A stretch of 64,000 nucleotides of DNA, taken from positions 1 to 64,000 of the forward strand of contig NZ_BMHD01000003.1 of NCBI RefSeq assembly GCF_014640535.1. Direction: 5' to 3'. The translations under genes were made by a program, and so were the position numbers. The stretch comes from Cnuibacter physcomitrellae. Lineage in GTDB: Bacteria; Actinomycetota; Actinomycetes; Actinomycetales; Microbacteriaceae. Position 1 is the stretch's first letter. Every line of letters begins with the position of its first letter. Under the pieces are notes generated by a model. It worked only from the letters and a program-made list of their open reading frames with translations, did no database searches and had not been told where the DNA came from. Shown here piece after piece: positions 1 through 8,900 of the stretch.

Positions 1-106
1 CGCTGGGCTACCTCAGCCCAGCCGACTACGAACAAGAACACACCACCGCTGCTCTGGCAGCATGAACATCACAAAAGAAGCGTCCGGAGAACCGGGTCAA
101 GCTCCC
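1..106 (+). mobile_element. Right end of an IS3-family insertion sequence (transposase C-terminus)
   Basis: The frame from position 3 to the stop at 63-65 reads LGYLSPADYEQEH and ends TALAA-like residues before TGA. This matches the usual C-terminus of IS3-family OrfB (DDE integrase-type) transposases. The rest of the element lies off the left edge. The GC-rich stretch at about 80-105 probably contains the right terminal inverted repeat, because protease homology starts directly after it. The exact end of the element cannot be fixed without its left end. Confidence 0.7.
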
Positions 107-1018
107 ATCCTGTCCCCAGACGGCTACGTCGTCACCAACACCCACGTCGTCACCCTCGACGGAGCATCAGGGAACACCAGCATCCGCGTCACGGACGTCG
201 CCGGGCGCCTGTACGACGCCACCGTCGTCGGAACCGACCCGACGGCCGACCTCGCTGTCATCAAGCTCACCTCCGCCACAGACCTGACCCCGGCCACGTT
301 CGCGTCCTCCGCCGACCTGAACGTCGGGGACCTCGCCATCGCAATCGGTGCCCCTCTGGGGCTTTCAGGAACGGTCACCGACGGGATCATCAGCGCCCTG
401 AACCGCAGCATCACCGTCGCCTCCTCCGCGCCCGCGAACCCGCAGGACTCCTCCCCACAGCAGACACCGAACTGGCTCTTCGACCAGAACGGGCAGACCC
501 AGACCTCGCGTTCCACCATCGCTTTGCCCGTCATCCAGACCGACGCGGCCATCAACCCCGGCAACTCCGGAGGGGCGCTCCTCAACGCTCAAGGCGACCT
601 GATCGGCATCAACGTCGCCATCGCCAACGCCAGCAAGACCTCCTCGCAGACTGGGAACATCGGTGTCGGCTTCGCGATCCCCTCCGACCTCGTGCAGCGG
701 ATCAGCAGCGAGATCATCGCCACCGGCACCGCATCGCACGCCCTGCTCGGAGCGACCGTCGGCGACGCCACCGCCGACGCATCCGCCACCGTCGCCGGAG
801 CGGTCATCAAGTCAGTGACCACCCAGGGTGCCGCCACGCAAGCAGGCCTGCAGGCCGGGGACGTCATCACCGGGCTGGACACCATCCCCATCACGAGCGC
901 TGACGACCTCACCGCACAGATCAGAGCACACGCACCCGCCGACACGGTCACCGTGCACTACGTCCGTGGCGGGCAACAGGCCACCACGACGGTCACCCTC
1001 GGCACACTCGGAGGCTGA
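62..1018 (+). CDS. 5'-truncated HtrA/DegP-like trypsin-type serine protease with PDZ domain
   Basis: This is a periplasmic or cell-surface protease that would degrade misfolded exported proteins. The chymotrypsin-fold triad is visible: His in VVTNTHVV (about residue 28), Asp in PTADLAVIKL (about 60), and Ser in INPGNSGGALLN (about 168). A C-terminal PDZ domain (about 225-318) contains GLQAGDVITGLD. Family members normally start with a cytoplasmic tail and a transmembrane or signal segment of 50-150 residues, which is absent here. The first 15 or so codons read through the end of an IS3 element, so the native N-terminus has been replaced. Without an export signal it is probably non-functional. 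The receiver-like gene follows after 2 bp. Confidence 0.85.
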   Translation: MNITKEASGEPGQAPILSPDGYVVTNTHVVTLDGASGNTSIRVTDVAGRLYDATVVGTDPTADLAVIKLTSATDLTPATFASSADLNVGDLAIAIGAPLGLSGTVTDGIISALNRSITVASSAPANPQDSSPQQTPNWLFDQNGQTQTSRSTIALPVIQTDAAINPGNSGGALLNAQGDLIGINVAIANASKTSSQTGNIGVGFAIPSDLVQRISSEIIATGTASHALLGATVGDATADASATVAGAVIKSVTTQGAATQAGLQAGDVITGLDTIPITSADDLTAQIRAHAPADTVTVHYVRGGQQATTTVTLGTLGG

Positions 1019-1020
1019 AA

Positions 1021-1371
1021 ATGCGCACCATCGTGCACGACCCCGACCGCATCCTTCCCCGTCGCCTTCTCGAGTCCTGGGAAGGGGCGCGGCCCGTGGC
1101 GGATCTGGAGGATGTCACGGCCACGCTCGGCGACGACGCGGTACTGGTGGTCGCCGCCCCCAGCAGCCGATGCGCCGACGTCTGCCGACAACTGCGCAAA
1201 ATAGACGACTTTGTCCCTCTCCTCGCGGTCGTGGACACAGTCGACACCGACATCAGGATCGGATGTCTGCTCGCCGGCGCCGACGACGTTCTTCCCGTCG
1301 ATGCCGAGCCCTCGGAGTGGAGACTGAGGCTGAAGGCGCTCGCCCGACGGCGAGGAGTCCCATGGCTGTGA
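1021..1371 (+). CDS. Stand-alone response-regulator receiver-like protein
   Basis: A 116-residue protein with the outline of a degenerate receiver (CheY-like) domain. The later part, GADDVLPVDAEPSEWRLRLKALARR, matches the beta5/alpha5 region of OmpR-type regulators. The canonical phospho-acceptor Asp is hard to place; AVVDTVDTD (about residues 69-77) is the nearest acidic cluster. There is no DNA-binding domain, so it may be a phosphorylation-independent adaptor or the remnant of a longer regulator. Its stop overlaps the start of the LCP gene at 1362, so the two are probably co-transcribed with the upstream protease. The exact function is unknown. Confidence 0.6.
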   Translation: MRTIVHDPDRILPRRLLESWEGARPVADLEDVTATLGDDAVLVVAAPSSRCADVCRQLRKIDDFVPLLAVVDTVDTDIRIGCLLAGADDVLPVDAEPSEWRLRLKALARRRGVPWL

Positions 1372-2579
1372 CCGGACGCGGTCCCACACCCATCCGCCAT
1401 CGCCGTGCATCGCGCCGTACGCCGTGGCTGGTGCTCGTGCGATGGATGGCGATCGGGGCAGCCGTGATCGTCGCGGCGACCGTCGGCGTCGTGGGTGTAG
1501 CCGTCGCGTCGCTGTCACAGCAACTCAGCGATAACGCCGTTGACCTCGGCACCACGCCGACGGTCGCCCCGCCCTTGCTCGGCCCCTACCCAGGAGGATT
1601 CAACCTGCTGGTCGTGGGCACCGACAACGATCCCAACCAAGCCGACAGCTACGGGGCCCGATCAGCGACGCTGAACGACGTCACCATCCTCGTGCACGTC
1701 GCCTCCGACCATCAGTCCGCGACGATCGTCAGTCTTCCCCGCGACCTCGTCATTGCCCAACCCGCGTGCGTCGACCCCGCCACCGGGACCACCGCGTCCG
1801 CCGTGTCGGCCAGACCGCTGAACGAGGCGTGGGGCAGAGGAGGGCTGGCCTGCGTCGCTGCGACCGTGTCCGATCTGACCGGGATGAGCATCCCCTACGC
1901 GGCCGCAACGTCCTTCGCCGGCGTGGTGAACATCACCGACGCGATCGGAGGAGTGGACGTGTGCCTGACCGGGCCGATCACCGACCCGTACTCAGGCCTG
2001 GACCTCCCCGCGGGCCACAGCATCATCCAGGGCGACACGGCGTTGGCCTTCCTCCGATCCCGGCATGGCATCGGTGATGGCAGCGACCTGTCCCGCATCG
2101 GCAGTCAACAGCAATACCTCGCCTCCCTCGTACGGACCGTGAAAAGCCAGAGCACCCTCACCGACGTCACTAAAGTCTTCGGGCTCGCGCAGGCCGCGGC
2201 GCAGAACATTCGCCCCTCCACGTCGCTGCAGAGCGTCGACGCGATCACCTCCCTGGCCCTCACCCTCAAAGACGTCGATACCAGCCGGATCGCATTCGTG
2301 TCCTACCCGGTGACCACCTACGTCAACGACTCCAATAAGGTCCAACCCGCGCAAGCGACCGCTGATCAGCTGTTCTTGGCGATCAAGAACGATCAGTCCA
2401 TCTCCCTTTCCGGTGGCACCACCGCCACCGGGTCCACCGCCATCCCACCCGCTGCTGGTGCCCCGACCCCACCGAGCACCAACACGCCAGCTGCCGACGC
2501 GCCCCCGGCGACGGCAGTGCAGGGAATCACTGGCCAGACCGCCGACGAGCAGACATGCGCCGACCCCTTCTTCGGGTGA
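1362..2579 (+). CDS. LytR-CpsA-Psr (LCP) family protein
   Basis: LCP enzymes transfer undecaprenyl-linked glycopolymers to peptidoglycan on the outer face of the membrane. The 405-residue protein has a basic cytoplasmic tail, one transmembrane helix (about residues 25-50), and an LCP domain beginning FNLLVVGTDND, with conserved Asp and Arg in SATLNDVTILVH and TIVSLPRDL and the later FLRSRH segment. A Pro/Ala/Thr-rich tail precedes a terminal acidic stretch. ATG at 1362 is chosen because it directly precedes the basic tail and hydrophobic helix and overlaps the previous stop. The same frame is open back to 828, but that part is antisense-type sequence without homology. Confidence 0.88.
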   Translation: MAVTGRGPTPIRHRRASRRTPWLVLVRWMAIGAAVIVAATVGVVGVAVASLSQQLSDNAVDLGTTPTVAPPLLGPYPGGFNLLVVGTDNDPNQADSYGARSATLNDVTILVHVASDHQSATIVSLPRDLVIAQPACVDPATGTTASAVSARPLNEAWGRGGLACVAATVSDLTGMSIPYAAATSFAGVVNITDAIGGVDVCLTGPITDPYSGLDLPAGHSIIQGDTALAFLRSRHGIGDGSDLSRIGSQQQYLASLVRTVKSQSTLTDVTKVFGLAQAAAQNIRPSTSLQSVDAITSLALTLKDVDTSRIAFVSYPVTTYVNDSNKVQPAQATADQLFLAIKNDQSISLSGGTTATGSTAIPPAAGAPTPPSTNTPAADAPPATAVQGITGQTADEQTCADPFFG

Positions 2580-2590
2580 CCCTGCAATCC

Positions 2591-2604
2591 TGAGAGGACT
2601 CTCA
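2591..2604. promoter_or_regulatory. Palindrome TGAGAGGACTCTCA
   Basis: A perfect inverted repeat with 6-bp arms and a 2-bp centre, 47 bp before the PAP2 ATG at 2651. Near-identical copies lie at 7453-7466 and 10450-10463, each ahead of a membrane-protein gene, with consensus TGWGAGRASTCTCA. This suggests a shared operator. The binding protein is unknown. Confidence 0.5.
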
Positions 2605-2623
2605 TGACCACACCCCGAGCATC

Positions 2624-3450
2624 GTGAGCGGGCCCGCGTACGGTCGAAAGATGACTCCTGACCCTCATGGCCGCAACCATCCCGTCGGGAACGAAAGCGC
2701 GTCTGAGCCTCGCCGGGGAGTCCTAGCCGCACTGGACTGGACCGCGGCTCGCCTCGGTCCTCATGGCGCTCTGATCGTGCTACTGGCGGTCGGGCTCGCT
2801 CTGGCAGTCCTGCTCGTCGTGGGCGCCGCGCAGGTCTACGACAACGTCACCGACGCCAACGGTATCGCGGGCCTGGACCAGCCTCTGCTGCAGCTAGCGA
2901 TCTCGCTGCGTTCGCCCGCGGCCGACGCCATCGTCACCGGGTACACAGAGATCGCGGGCCCGATCGGAATGCCGATCATCGCTGTCCTGGCGTTGATGAT
3001 CCTCGCGATCAGACGTCGGTCCTGGACCCCGGTCATCGTCATCGCCTCCGCAAGTCTGGGATCGCTGGCCATGACGATTGCAGGCAAGAACTTCATCGGT
3101 CGCGTCCGTCCCCCACTCAGCGACGCCGTGCCTCCGTTCGAATACTCGCCCTCTTTCCCCAGCGGACACACCCTCAACGCCGTCGTCGTCGCCGGCGCGA
3201 TCGCCTACCTCCTCGTCGTGAACCAGACACGACGATCGGCCAAGGTGCTGACCATCAGCATCGCGGCCGGGTTCGCTCTCACCATCGGACTCTCCCGCGT
3301 GTTCCTCGGCCCCACTGGTTCACCGACGTCGTTGCAGGGTGGATCCTCGGCGCTGCATGGCTGACCATCGTGATCACCGCCCACCGGCTCTTCCTCTATA
3401 TCCAGACCCGGCACCGTGCCCGGAGGGCGCGGGCGTCGAAGACTAGCTGA
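2624..3450 (+). pseudogene. PAP2-family membrane phosphatase, frameshifted near 3310
   Basis: A membrane lipid phosphatase of the type that recycles undecaprenyl pyrophosphate or dephosphorylates phosphatidate. Motif 1 is seen in KNFIGRVRPP and motif 2 in PSFPSGHT. Several transmembrane helices are clear. After SRVFLG the frame is lost: the expected motif 3, HWFTDVVAGW, is encoded in the next frame from 3313 and continues to a stop at 3448-3450. One base is missing in the CCCC run at 3310-3313, so the uninterrupted frame ends early at 3364. It is either a genuine single-base deletion or a read error. GTG 2624 is the first start; ATG 2651 (after GAAAG) is equally likely. Confidence 0.78.
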
Positions 3451-4636
3451 CCAGGGTCGCGGTGAGGCGGCTCAACGGCTCAGACAGAGAGTTCACGCCG
3501 TCTGCTAGCTCCTTCACCTGCGCCGGCGTCAGATCGGTGTACGACGCGAACCCCGACTGCAAGTTCCCGTACCGCGACAGAGTGGCCTCCAGCTCAGCGA
3601 ACCGCTGATCCAAGGTGGCGACCAGCGCCGGATCCTTCCCCGCCGCGATATCACGGACGCCCTCATAGGCTACGCGGGCGCCTTCGAGGTTGGCCTGGAA
3701 GTCCCACAGGTCGGTGTGTGACCAGATCTCCTCCTCACCGGTGATCTTGCCGCTGGCGACCTCCTCCAGCAGCGCGATCGCGCCATTGGAGATCGCGTCG
3801 ATGCTGAGCGTGTAGCTCGGATCGTTCACCGCATCGGCGAGAGCCTGCGTGTCTGCGACGAGCCGGTCGGCATACGACGATCGTTCCGCGGCGGTCAGTG
3901 CGACGTAGGTCACGCCGCCGTTGTCGGCTGCGGCCGGGGGGAACAGGTCCTTCTCGATCCGGTGCCATCCGGTCCACGCCTCGCCCTGAGCAACGTCGGC
4001 CTCGCGGGCATCCAATGCCGGGTCGATGTCGCTGAAGGAAGACGCTACCGGTTCGATGCGCTCGTAGTTGGCCCGCACACGCGGATACAGCGCCTGTGCC
4101 GTGGCGACGTCTCCCGCCGCATAGGCGGTGGCGAGATCCTGTGTGCCCACCACGAGTTGCGCGACCTGGTCCTTGACGTAGGCGACGTAGTTCGCCGCCG
4201 CGGCATCGACCTGCTCCTGCAGGGTCCCGGGCAGCTGCACCGTGTCACCGGTGACGGTGAACACGGTCTTGCCGATGCCGTCACCGACCATGCCGGGCTT
4301 GCAGACGGTGAAGTAGTCGCCCGGCTGCGCCTGGACGACTAGGTCGCGGGAGATCCCGGGACCAATGTTCTCGATCTCCCCGACGATGCGGAGCCCGTCG
4401 TCGGCGAGGAGATAGAACTCCGTCACCTGATCGCCGCTGTTGGTCACGGTGAAGGTCACCGGGCCACTCGGCGCGGAGGCAGCGCCGACCGCGCAGTCGG
4501 TGCTCGAGCTGGTCACGGCGATCCCTCCACCGGCCGAGCCTCCGGCGGGGGTGTTGGCTACGCACCCCGCCAGGACGACGCCGGTCAGGGCGATCGGGGC
4601 GACGGCGAGGCGGCGGAAGGGCGTGCGTGCGGTCAT
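3443..4636 (-). CDS. efeO: EfeO-type iron-uptake lipoprotein (cupredoxin plus M75 domain)
   Basis: EfeO binds iron outside the membrane and delivers it to the EfeU permease. The 397-residue protein starts with a lipoprotein signal (LTGVVLAGC, Cys25), then a cupredoxin-like domain (about 35-130, with YFTVCKPGM), then an imelysin/M75 domain carrying the metal-site motif GWHRIEKDLF. The start at 4636 overlaps the EfeU stop by 4 bp (ATGA), so the two are translationally coupled. A longer in-frame extension upstream lies inside efeU and is not used. EfeB, the haem peroxidase of the usual EfeUOB system, is not found nearby. Confidence 0.9.
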   Translation of the reverse strand: MTARTPFRRLAVAPIALTGVVLAGCVANTPAGGSAGGGIAVTSSSTDCAVGAASAPSGPVTFTVTNSGDQVTEFYLLADDGLRIVGEIENIGPGISRDLVVQAQPGDYFTVCKPGMVGDGIGKTVFTVTGDTVQLPGTLQEQVDAAAANYVAYVKDQVAQLVVGTQDLATAYAAGDVATAQALYPRVRANYERIEPVASSFSDIDPALDAREADVAQGEAWTGWHRIEKDLFPPAAADNGGVTYVALTAAERSSYADRLVADTQALADAVNDPSYTLSIDAISNGAIALLEEVASGKITGEEEIWSHTDLWDFQANLEGARVAYEGVRDIAAGKDPALVATLDQRFAELEATLSRYGNLQSGFASYTDLTPAQVKELADGVNSLSEPLSRLTATLVS

Positions 4637-5487
4637 GCGGCGACTTTCTCGGGAGCGGAGGATCGGGCTACCGCGCGAGCACGGCTGTTCCGCCGGACCG
4701 TGCGCAGGAAAAAGAACATGGTCGGAACGAAGTACAGCAGCCACACGGTCAGCTCCAGCCAGGTGGTCGCCGGTGAGAAGTTCACGGTCCCCTTCAACAG
4801 CGTCCCGTACCAGCTGTCGGGCGGGATGACCGAGCTGACGTCGAAGGCGAGATCGTGCAGCCCGGGGAGGATGCCGCCCTCCTGGAGGTCGTGGATGCCG
4901 TAGGACAGGACCCCGGCGGCGAGCACGATCAGGAACGCGCCCGACCAGGCGAAGAACTTCGCCAGGTTCACCTTCACCATGCCGCGGTAGATGACGTAGC
5001 CCAGCACGACAGCGGTGGCGATTCCCAGGGCCGCGCCGACTAGTGGGAGGCTGTTCGAGCCCACCGATTGCACGGCGGCCCAGATGAACAGCGCCGTCTC
5101 GATCCCTTCGCGTCCGACTGCGAAGAACGCCACGATCACCAGGCTCCAGGCGGATGCGGCGACCGCGCGATCGATCTCACCGTGGAGAGTGCCGCGCATG
5201 TTCTGAGACGTGCGGAGCATCCAGAACACCATCCACGTCACGAACCCCGTGGCGATGATCGACAGGCCCCCGCCGATCGCCTCCTTCGCGCCGAAGCTCA
5301 GCCCGTAGGTCCCGAAGGTGAGAATGGCGCCCAGTCCCAGCGAGATCGCGATCGCGATGCCGACGCCGATCCAGATGCGCGAGGCGAGGCCCGGACGATC
5401 GAGGCGCTTGATGTACGACAGCAGGATGCCCACCACCAGGGCCGCCTCGAGACCTTCGCGGAGGCCGATCAGGTAGTTCGCGAACAT
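4633..5487 (-). CDS. efeU: EfeU/FTR1-family iron permease
   Basis: An integral membrane permease of about 284 residues that moves iron across the cytoplasmic membrane. The two ferric-binding REGLE-type motifs of the FTR1 family are present: IGLREGLEAAL near the N-terminus and VGREGIETALF near residue 145. Seven hydrophobic segments are visible. MFANYLIGLREGLEAALVVG is the family's typical start, so ATG 5487 is preferred over an in-frame start 18 codons upstream. It leads the efeU-efeO operon. A DtxR/IdeR-like box lies 30 bp upstream, so it is likely repressed under iron sufficiency. Confidence 0.92.
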   Translation of the reverse strand: MFANYLIGLREGLEAALVVGILLSYIKRLDRPGLASRIWIGVGIAIAISLGLGAILTFGTYGLSFGAKEAIGGGLSIIATGFVTWMVFWMLRTSQNMRGTLHGEIDRAVAASAWSLVIVAFFAVGREGIETALFIWAAVQSVGSNSLPLVGAALGIATAVVLGYVIYRGMVKVNLAKFFAWSGAFLIVLAAGVLSYGIHDLQEGGILPGLHDLAFDVSSVIPPDSWYGTLLKGTVNFSPATTWLELTVWLLYFVPTMFFFLRTVRRNSRARAVARSSAPEKVAA

Positions 5488-5516
5488 GCGGAGGACATCG
5501 CTTTCACTGGGGGAGG

Positions 5517-5535
5517 GAAGGTTAGGCAAACCAAT
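5517..5535. promoter_or_regulatory. DtxR/IdeR-type iron box upstream of efeU
   Basis: The 19 bp at this site match 14 of 19 positions of the IdeR consensus TTAGGTTAGGCTAACCTAA, with the core AGGTTAGGC and AAACC intact. It lies 30 bp upstream of the efeU start codon, in the expected promoter-overlapping position. Iron-dependent repression is inferred. Confidence 0.65.
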
Positions 5536-5725
5536 CTTCACCGACGGCGTCGCGCTGAACCCAATTTCCTGAGAGGTTTTTCATCCGAAGAGAAAGAGGG
5601 CGCGATCAGGGACTGTCCGCTGTAACGGTCGATCGGTAGACGGTGTTCGACCGGAGTTCACCTGACGTTGCCCTGGTGCCGCCAGTGTGTCTCGGTCGCA
5701 CATCCTCACCCCGAAGGACGGACCC

Positions 5726-7375
5726 ATGGCGCTCAGACCCCGCTCATATCTCGCAGCACTCTCGCTCGCACTCGCATTCCCCGCGTCGGCAGCACTTCTG
5801 CCTGCCGTCGCCGAGGCGGCGCCGGCCCTACCTACCCTGGTGGTCAACGAGGTCGACGCGAGCGGGAACCCGAAGGACTGGATCGAGCTGAAGAACACCG
5901 GCTCGGTTCCCGTGGACGCCTCGGGGCTCATCCTCAAGGACGATAAGGACACGGACCGCTTCGACATCCCGGCGGGCACGGTGATTCCCGCGGGTGGATA
6001 CGCGACGTTTGACGTCGCCGACTCCTTCGGTCTCGGCAAGGGCGGCGACTCGGCCCGCCTCTACCTGAGCGACAACACGACGCTGGTCGACGGCTTCACC
6101 TGGACCTCGGACTCTGTGTCGCCCGCGACTTGGGGTCGCTGCCCTGACGGCATCGGCGCTTTCGCGGTGAACCAAGCCGGCACGAAGGGCGCGGCGAATG
6201 ACTGCGGCGGCTCGACGCCTCCCACGACGCCCCCGACCGACACGCCGGCTCCGGTGATCGACGGCTGGCCTGGATCCGCGACGGTCACTGACGCGGCGGT
6301 CAAGGACTACGCGCCCTTCTCGTCGAACATGAGCGGCCTGAGCTACCAGCTCGGCGCCAACGCCTCCGCCGACACACTGTGGGCGGTGCGCAACGGCCCC
6401 GGTGCCCTCTTCGCGCTGCAGAAGAGCGGGACCACCTGGATCCCCGCAGCGGGATGGGAGCAGGGCAAGCTGCTCCACTACGTGGACGGCACCGGCAACG
6501 TCGATGCCGAGGGTGTCGCCTACACTCCGCAGGCGATCTTCGTCGGCTCCGAGCGCAACAATGACCAGAACGGCGTCAGCCGTCCCGCTGTCCTGCGCTA
6601 CGACCCAGCCTCGGGCTCAACCGACCTCTCCGCATCCGTGGAGTGGAACCTGACGTCGGCGCTGCCGACCGTGGGCGCGAACGCCGGCATCGAAGGCATC
6701 GCCGCGGTTCCGGACAGCTACCTGACCGCGAGCGGACTCATCGACCAGAACACCGGCGCCGCGTATGACCCGGCCCGCTACGCCGGTCACGGTGACAACC
6801 TGTTCTTCGTGGGCCTCGAGGGCACCGGTGGCGTCTACGCGTTCGCGCTCGACCAGACCGACGGGTCCAAGGCCACCCTCATCACGAGCTTCTCGACCGG
6901 ATTCCCGAAAGGCGTCATGGAGGTCCAGTACGACGCCGAGCGATCGGCCGTCTGGGCCGTCTGCGATGACACCTGCGGTGGCCGCTTCGCGACCTTCGCC
7001 GTCGGAGCCGACGGGACCTTCGCACAGACCGCCATCTACGCGCGTCCGGCCGGTCTCCCCGACACCAACAACGAGGGCTTCGTCGTCGCGCCTCAGGCCC
7101 GCTGCGTCGCAGGGAGCAAGAGTGTGATCTGGGCCGACGACAACGACCTCGACGGCGTCGCCTTGCGCGAGGGCACGATCGACTGCACCACCCCTGCCGT
7201 CGCCGTCCCGTCCGCTCCCTCCTCCTCGAGCGTCTCGGTCGCCGCGGGCTCGAAGGGGTCGCTGGCTGCGACGGGGTCGGATGCGGTTCCGACCCTGCTG
7301 GCCGGGATGCTCGCGCTCCTGCTCGGGGCCGGCGGGCTGGTCGTGATCCGTCGCCGGGCAGCCCGGAAGGCCTGA
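5726..7375 (+). CDS. Secreted lamin-tail-domain surface protein with LAATG sorting signal
   Basis: A 549-residue exported protein: signal peptide (about residues 1-35, ending AEAAPA), a lamin-tail domain (about 38-150, VVNEVDASGNPKDWIELKNTG), a Thr/Pro linker, then about 300 residues resembling a secreted esterase-like/phytase-like beta-propeller fold. The C-terminus has LAATG, a hydrophobic helix and RRRAARKA. This is a class-E-type sortase signal, so the protein is probably anchored to the wall. ATG 5726 follows a GAAGGACGG ribosome site. No sortase gene is in the window. The catalytic role is unproven and the substrate unknown. Confidence 0.8.
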   Translation: MALRPRSYLAALSLALAFPASAALLPAVAEAAPALPTLVVNEVDASGNPKDWIELKNTGSVPVDASGLILKDDKDTDRFDIPAGTVIPAGGYATFDVADSFGLGKGGDSARLYLSDNTTLVDGFTWTSDSVSPATWGRCPDGIGAFAVNQAGTKGAANDCGGSTPPTTPPTDTPAPVIDGWPGSATVTDAAVKDYAPFSSNMSGLSYQLGANASADTLWAVRNGPGALFALQKSGTTWIPAAGWEQGKLLHYVDGTGNVDAEGVAYTPQAIFVGSERNNDQNGVSRPAVLRYDPASGSTDLSASVEWNLTSALPTVGANAGIEGIAAVPDSYLTASGLIDQNTGAAYDPARYAGHGDNLFFVGLEGTGGVYAFALDQTDGSKATLITSFSTGFPKGVMEVQYDAERSAVWAVCDDTCGGRFATFAVGADGTFAQTAIYARPAGLPDTNNEGFVVAPQARCVAGSKSVIWADDNDLDGVALREGTIDCTTPAVAVPSAPSSSSVSVAAGSKGSLAATGSDAVPTLLAGMLALLLGAGGLVVIRRRAARKA

Positions 7376-7388
7376 CGACGCCGACGCG

Positions 7389-7421
7389 GGGGATGGACTC
7401 GGCACTGCCCGGTCCATCCCC
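7389..7421 (+). terminator. Hairpin after the lamin-tail gene
   Basis: Arms GGGGATGGAC and GTCCATCCCC form a perfect 10-bp stem 14 bp past the stop codon. There is no clear T tract, as is common for actinobacterial terminators. Confidence 0.6.
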
Positions 7422-7452
7422 TTCGTCGTCTCCGGGGCCGCTCCCGTCCCGC

Positions 7453-7466
7453 TGTGAGAAGTCTCA
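7453..7466. promoter_or_regulatory. Palindrome TGTGAGAAGTCTCA
   Basis: Second copy of the TGWGAGRASTCTCA motif, 56 bp before the start of the COG4705 gene at 7523. Its spacing to the start is nearly the same as that of the third copy, ahead of the paralogue at 10519. Confidence 0.5.
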
Positions 7467-7522
7467 GGGGCGGGGCCCCATGCTCGCAGCAGCTGGCGAG
7501 CAGAGCCTGTCAGCGTGCCCTC

Positions 7523-8788
7523 ATGAGCGAATCCAGAGCCCCGGCGTCACTTCCCCGTCAGATGGTGAGCAAGGTCCCCGAGGTCACGATCTGGTTCTGG
7601 ATCATCAAGATCCTCTGCACCACGGTCGGGGAAAGCCTCGCCGACTGGATCAACATGGCACTCGGTGTGGGACTCCTCGCCACCGCGTTGATCTTCACCG
7701 TCGTGATGGCGATCGTGCTCACGGTCCAGATGCGGCTGCGGCGATACCTTCCTGCGCCGTACTGGCTGACGGTCGTCGTGCTGAGCGTCACCGGCACCCT
7801 CTACACCGACATCCTCACCGACCAGCTGGGGGTGCCCCTCGCCGTCAGCTCAAGCATCTTCGCGGTCGTCCTCGCGGTGGTGTTCGGGATCTGGTACGCC
7901 CGGGAGCGCACCCTCTCCATCCACAGCATCACAACCACGCCGCGAGAGGCGTTTTACTGGCTAGCGATTCTGGTCACCTTTGCCCTCGGCACGGCGGTAG
8001 GCGACTGGACGCTCGAACTCACCGGATGGGGCCCTGGGTGGTCGATCCTGCTGCCGCTCGCCCTGATCGCCATCGTGGCTGGCCTCTGGCGTCTCGGCGG
8101 GAACCCCGTGCTCACGTTCTGGATCGCCTACATCCTCACCCGCCCTCTCGGCGCGAACATCGGCGACTGGCTCGGCCTGCCCCAGACGGACGGCGGTCTC
8201 GGTCTCGGAACCCTCGTGACCAGCCTCATCTTCCTCGCGGCGATCCTGGCCACCGTGATCTACCTCTCGGTGAGCAAGGTCGATGTAACGGAGCGTGCGT
8301 CCTCGAGAAACCAGCCCCCCAACACCCCGGCACGCCGGAGGTCCGCTCTCGTCGCGCTGGGGGTCGTCGCAGTCGCGACCATCGGGCTCCTGACGTTCAT
8401 CAACAGCCTTCCCCACACGAGCGCCCTTGCTGACGAGGCGGCGGCGCCGACGTGCTCCGTCGGTGGGCCGGAGCTGACCCAGGATCAGGCGAAGGCAGCA
8501 GCACAGGCGCATTTCCCCGCCGACATCATGACCGAGCTCGGCAGCATCACCAACGACATCGCCGGGCTCGTCGGGCAGGGGGACCAGACGACGGCGGCGG
8601 CAAGAGCGACCGATCTGGAGACCGTCTGGGACGACAACCAGGACGCTCTAAACGGCGCGGACTGCCAGGCCTGGTCGTTCATCGACAAGCAGATCGACCC
8701 CGTCCTGACGTCCGTCCGGTCGAGCCATCCGGATGAGGCTACCAAGCAACAGGCGCTCCAGGCGCTCCAGGCGACGCTCGGCGCCTGA
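7523..8788 (+). CDS. COG4705-family membrane protein with extra extracytoplasmic helical domain
   Basis: This family of uncharacterised membrane-anchored proteins carries internal repeats of the pattern KxxxTxxGExxxD: KILCTTVGESLADW, then GTAVGDW, and YILTRPLGANIGDW. The family part (about residues 14-260) has about eight transmembrane helices. This copy then has another helix (about 275-300) and a roughly 120-residue extracytoplasmic helical domain with two cysteines (PTCSVGG, ADCQAW), absent from its 256-residue paralogue at 10519. ATG 7523 gives 421 residues; ATG 7562 (MVSKVPEV) aligns better with the paralogue's start. A transport role is often suggested for the family but is not established. 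Confidence 0.75.
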   Translation: MSESRAPASLPRQMVSKVPEVTIWFWIIKILCTTVGESLADWINMALGVGLLATALIFTVVMAIVLTVQMRLRRYLPAPYWLTVVVLSVTGTLYTDILTDQLGVPLAVSSSIFAVVLAVVFGIWYARERTLSIHSITTTPREAFYWLAILVTFALGTAVGDWTLELTGWGPGWSILLPLALIAIVAGLWRLGGNPVLTFWIAYILTRPLGANIGDWLGLPQTDGGLGLGTLVTSLIFLAAILATVIYLSVSKVDVTERASSRNQPPNTPARRRSALVALGVVAVATIGLLTFINSLPHTSALADEAAAPTCSVGGPELTQDQAKAAAQAHFPADIMTELGSITNDIAGLVGQGDQTTAAARATDLETVWDDNQDALNGADCQAWSFIDKQIDPVLTSVRSSHPDEATKQQALQALQATLGA

Positions 8789-8900
8789 CACGCCTGGAGC
8801 GCGGTCACGGCGTCCGGGTGGCGTCGTCTGCAGGCACCTCCTCCGGGGCGGTGGTCGCTTCGGGGGCGGCGGCCTCGAAGCGCTCCGAACGCGGTCTGCT

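Noticed and set aside
828-1361. 178-codon N-terminal extension of the LCP frame
   Set aside because: It overlaps the protease and receiver-like genes, is Arg/Pro/His-rich and has no homology; the LCP protein starts naturally at 1362.
6617-7417. 266-codon minus-strand frame over the lamin-tail gene
   Set aside because: Antisense to a protein with a signal peptide, lamin-tail domain and sorting signal; no motif of its own.
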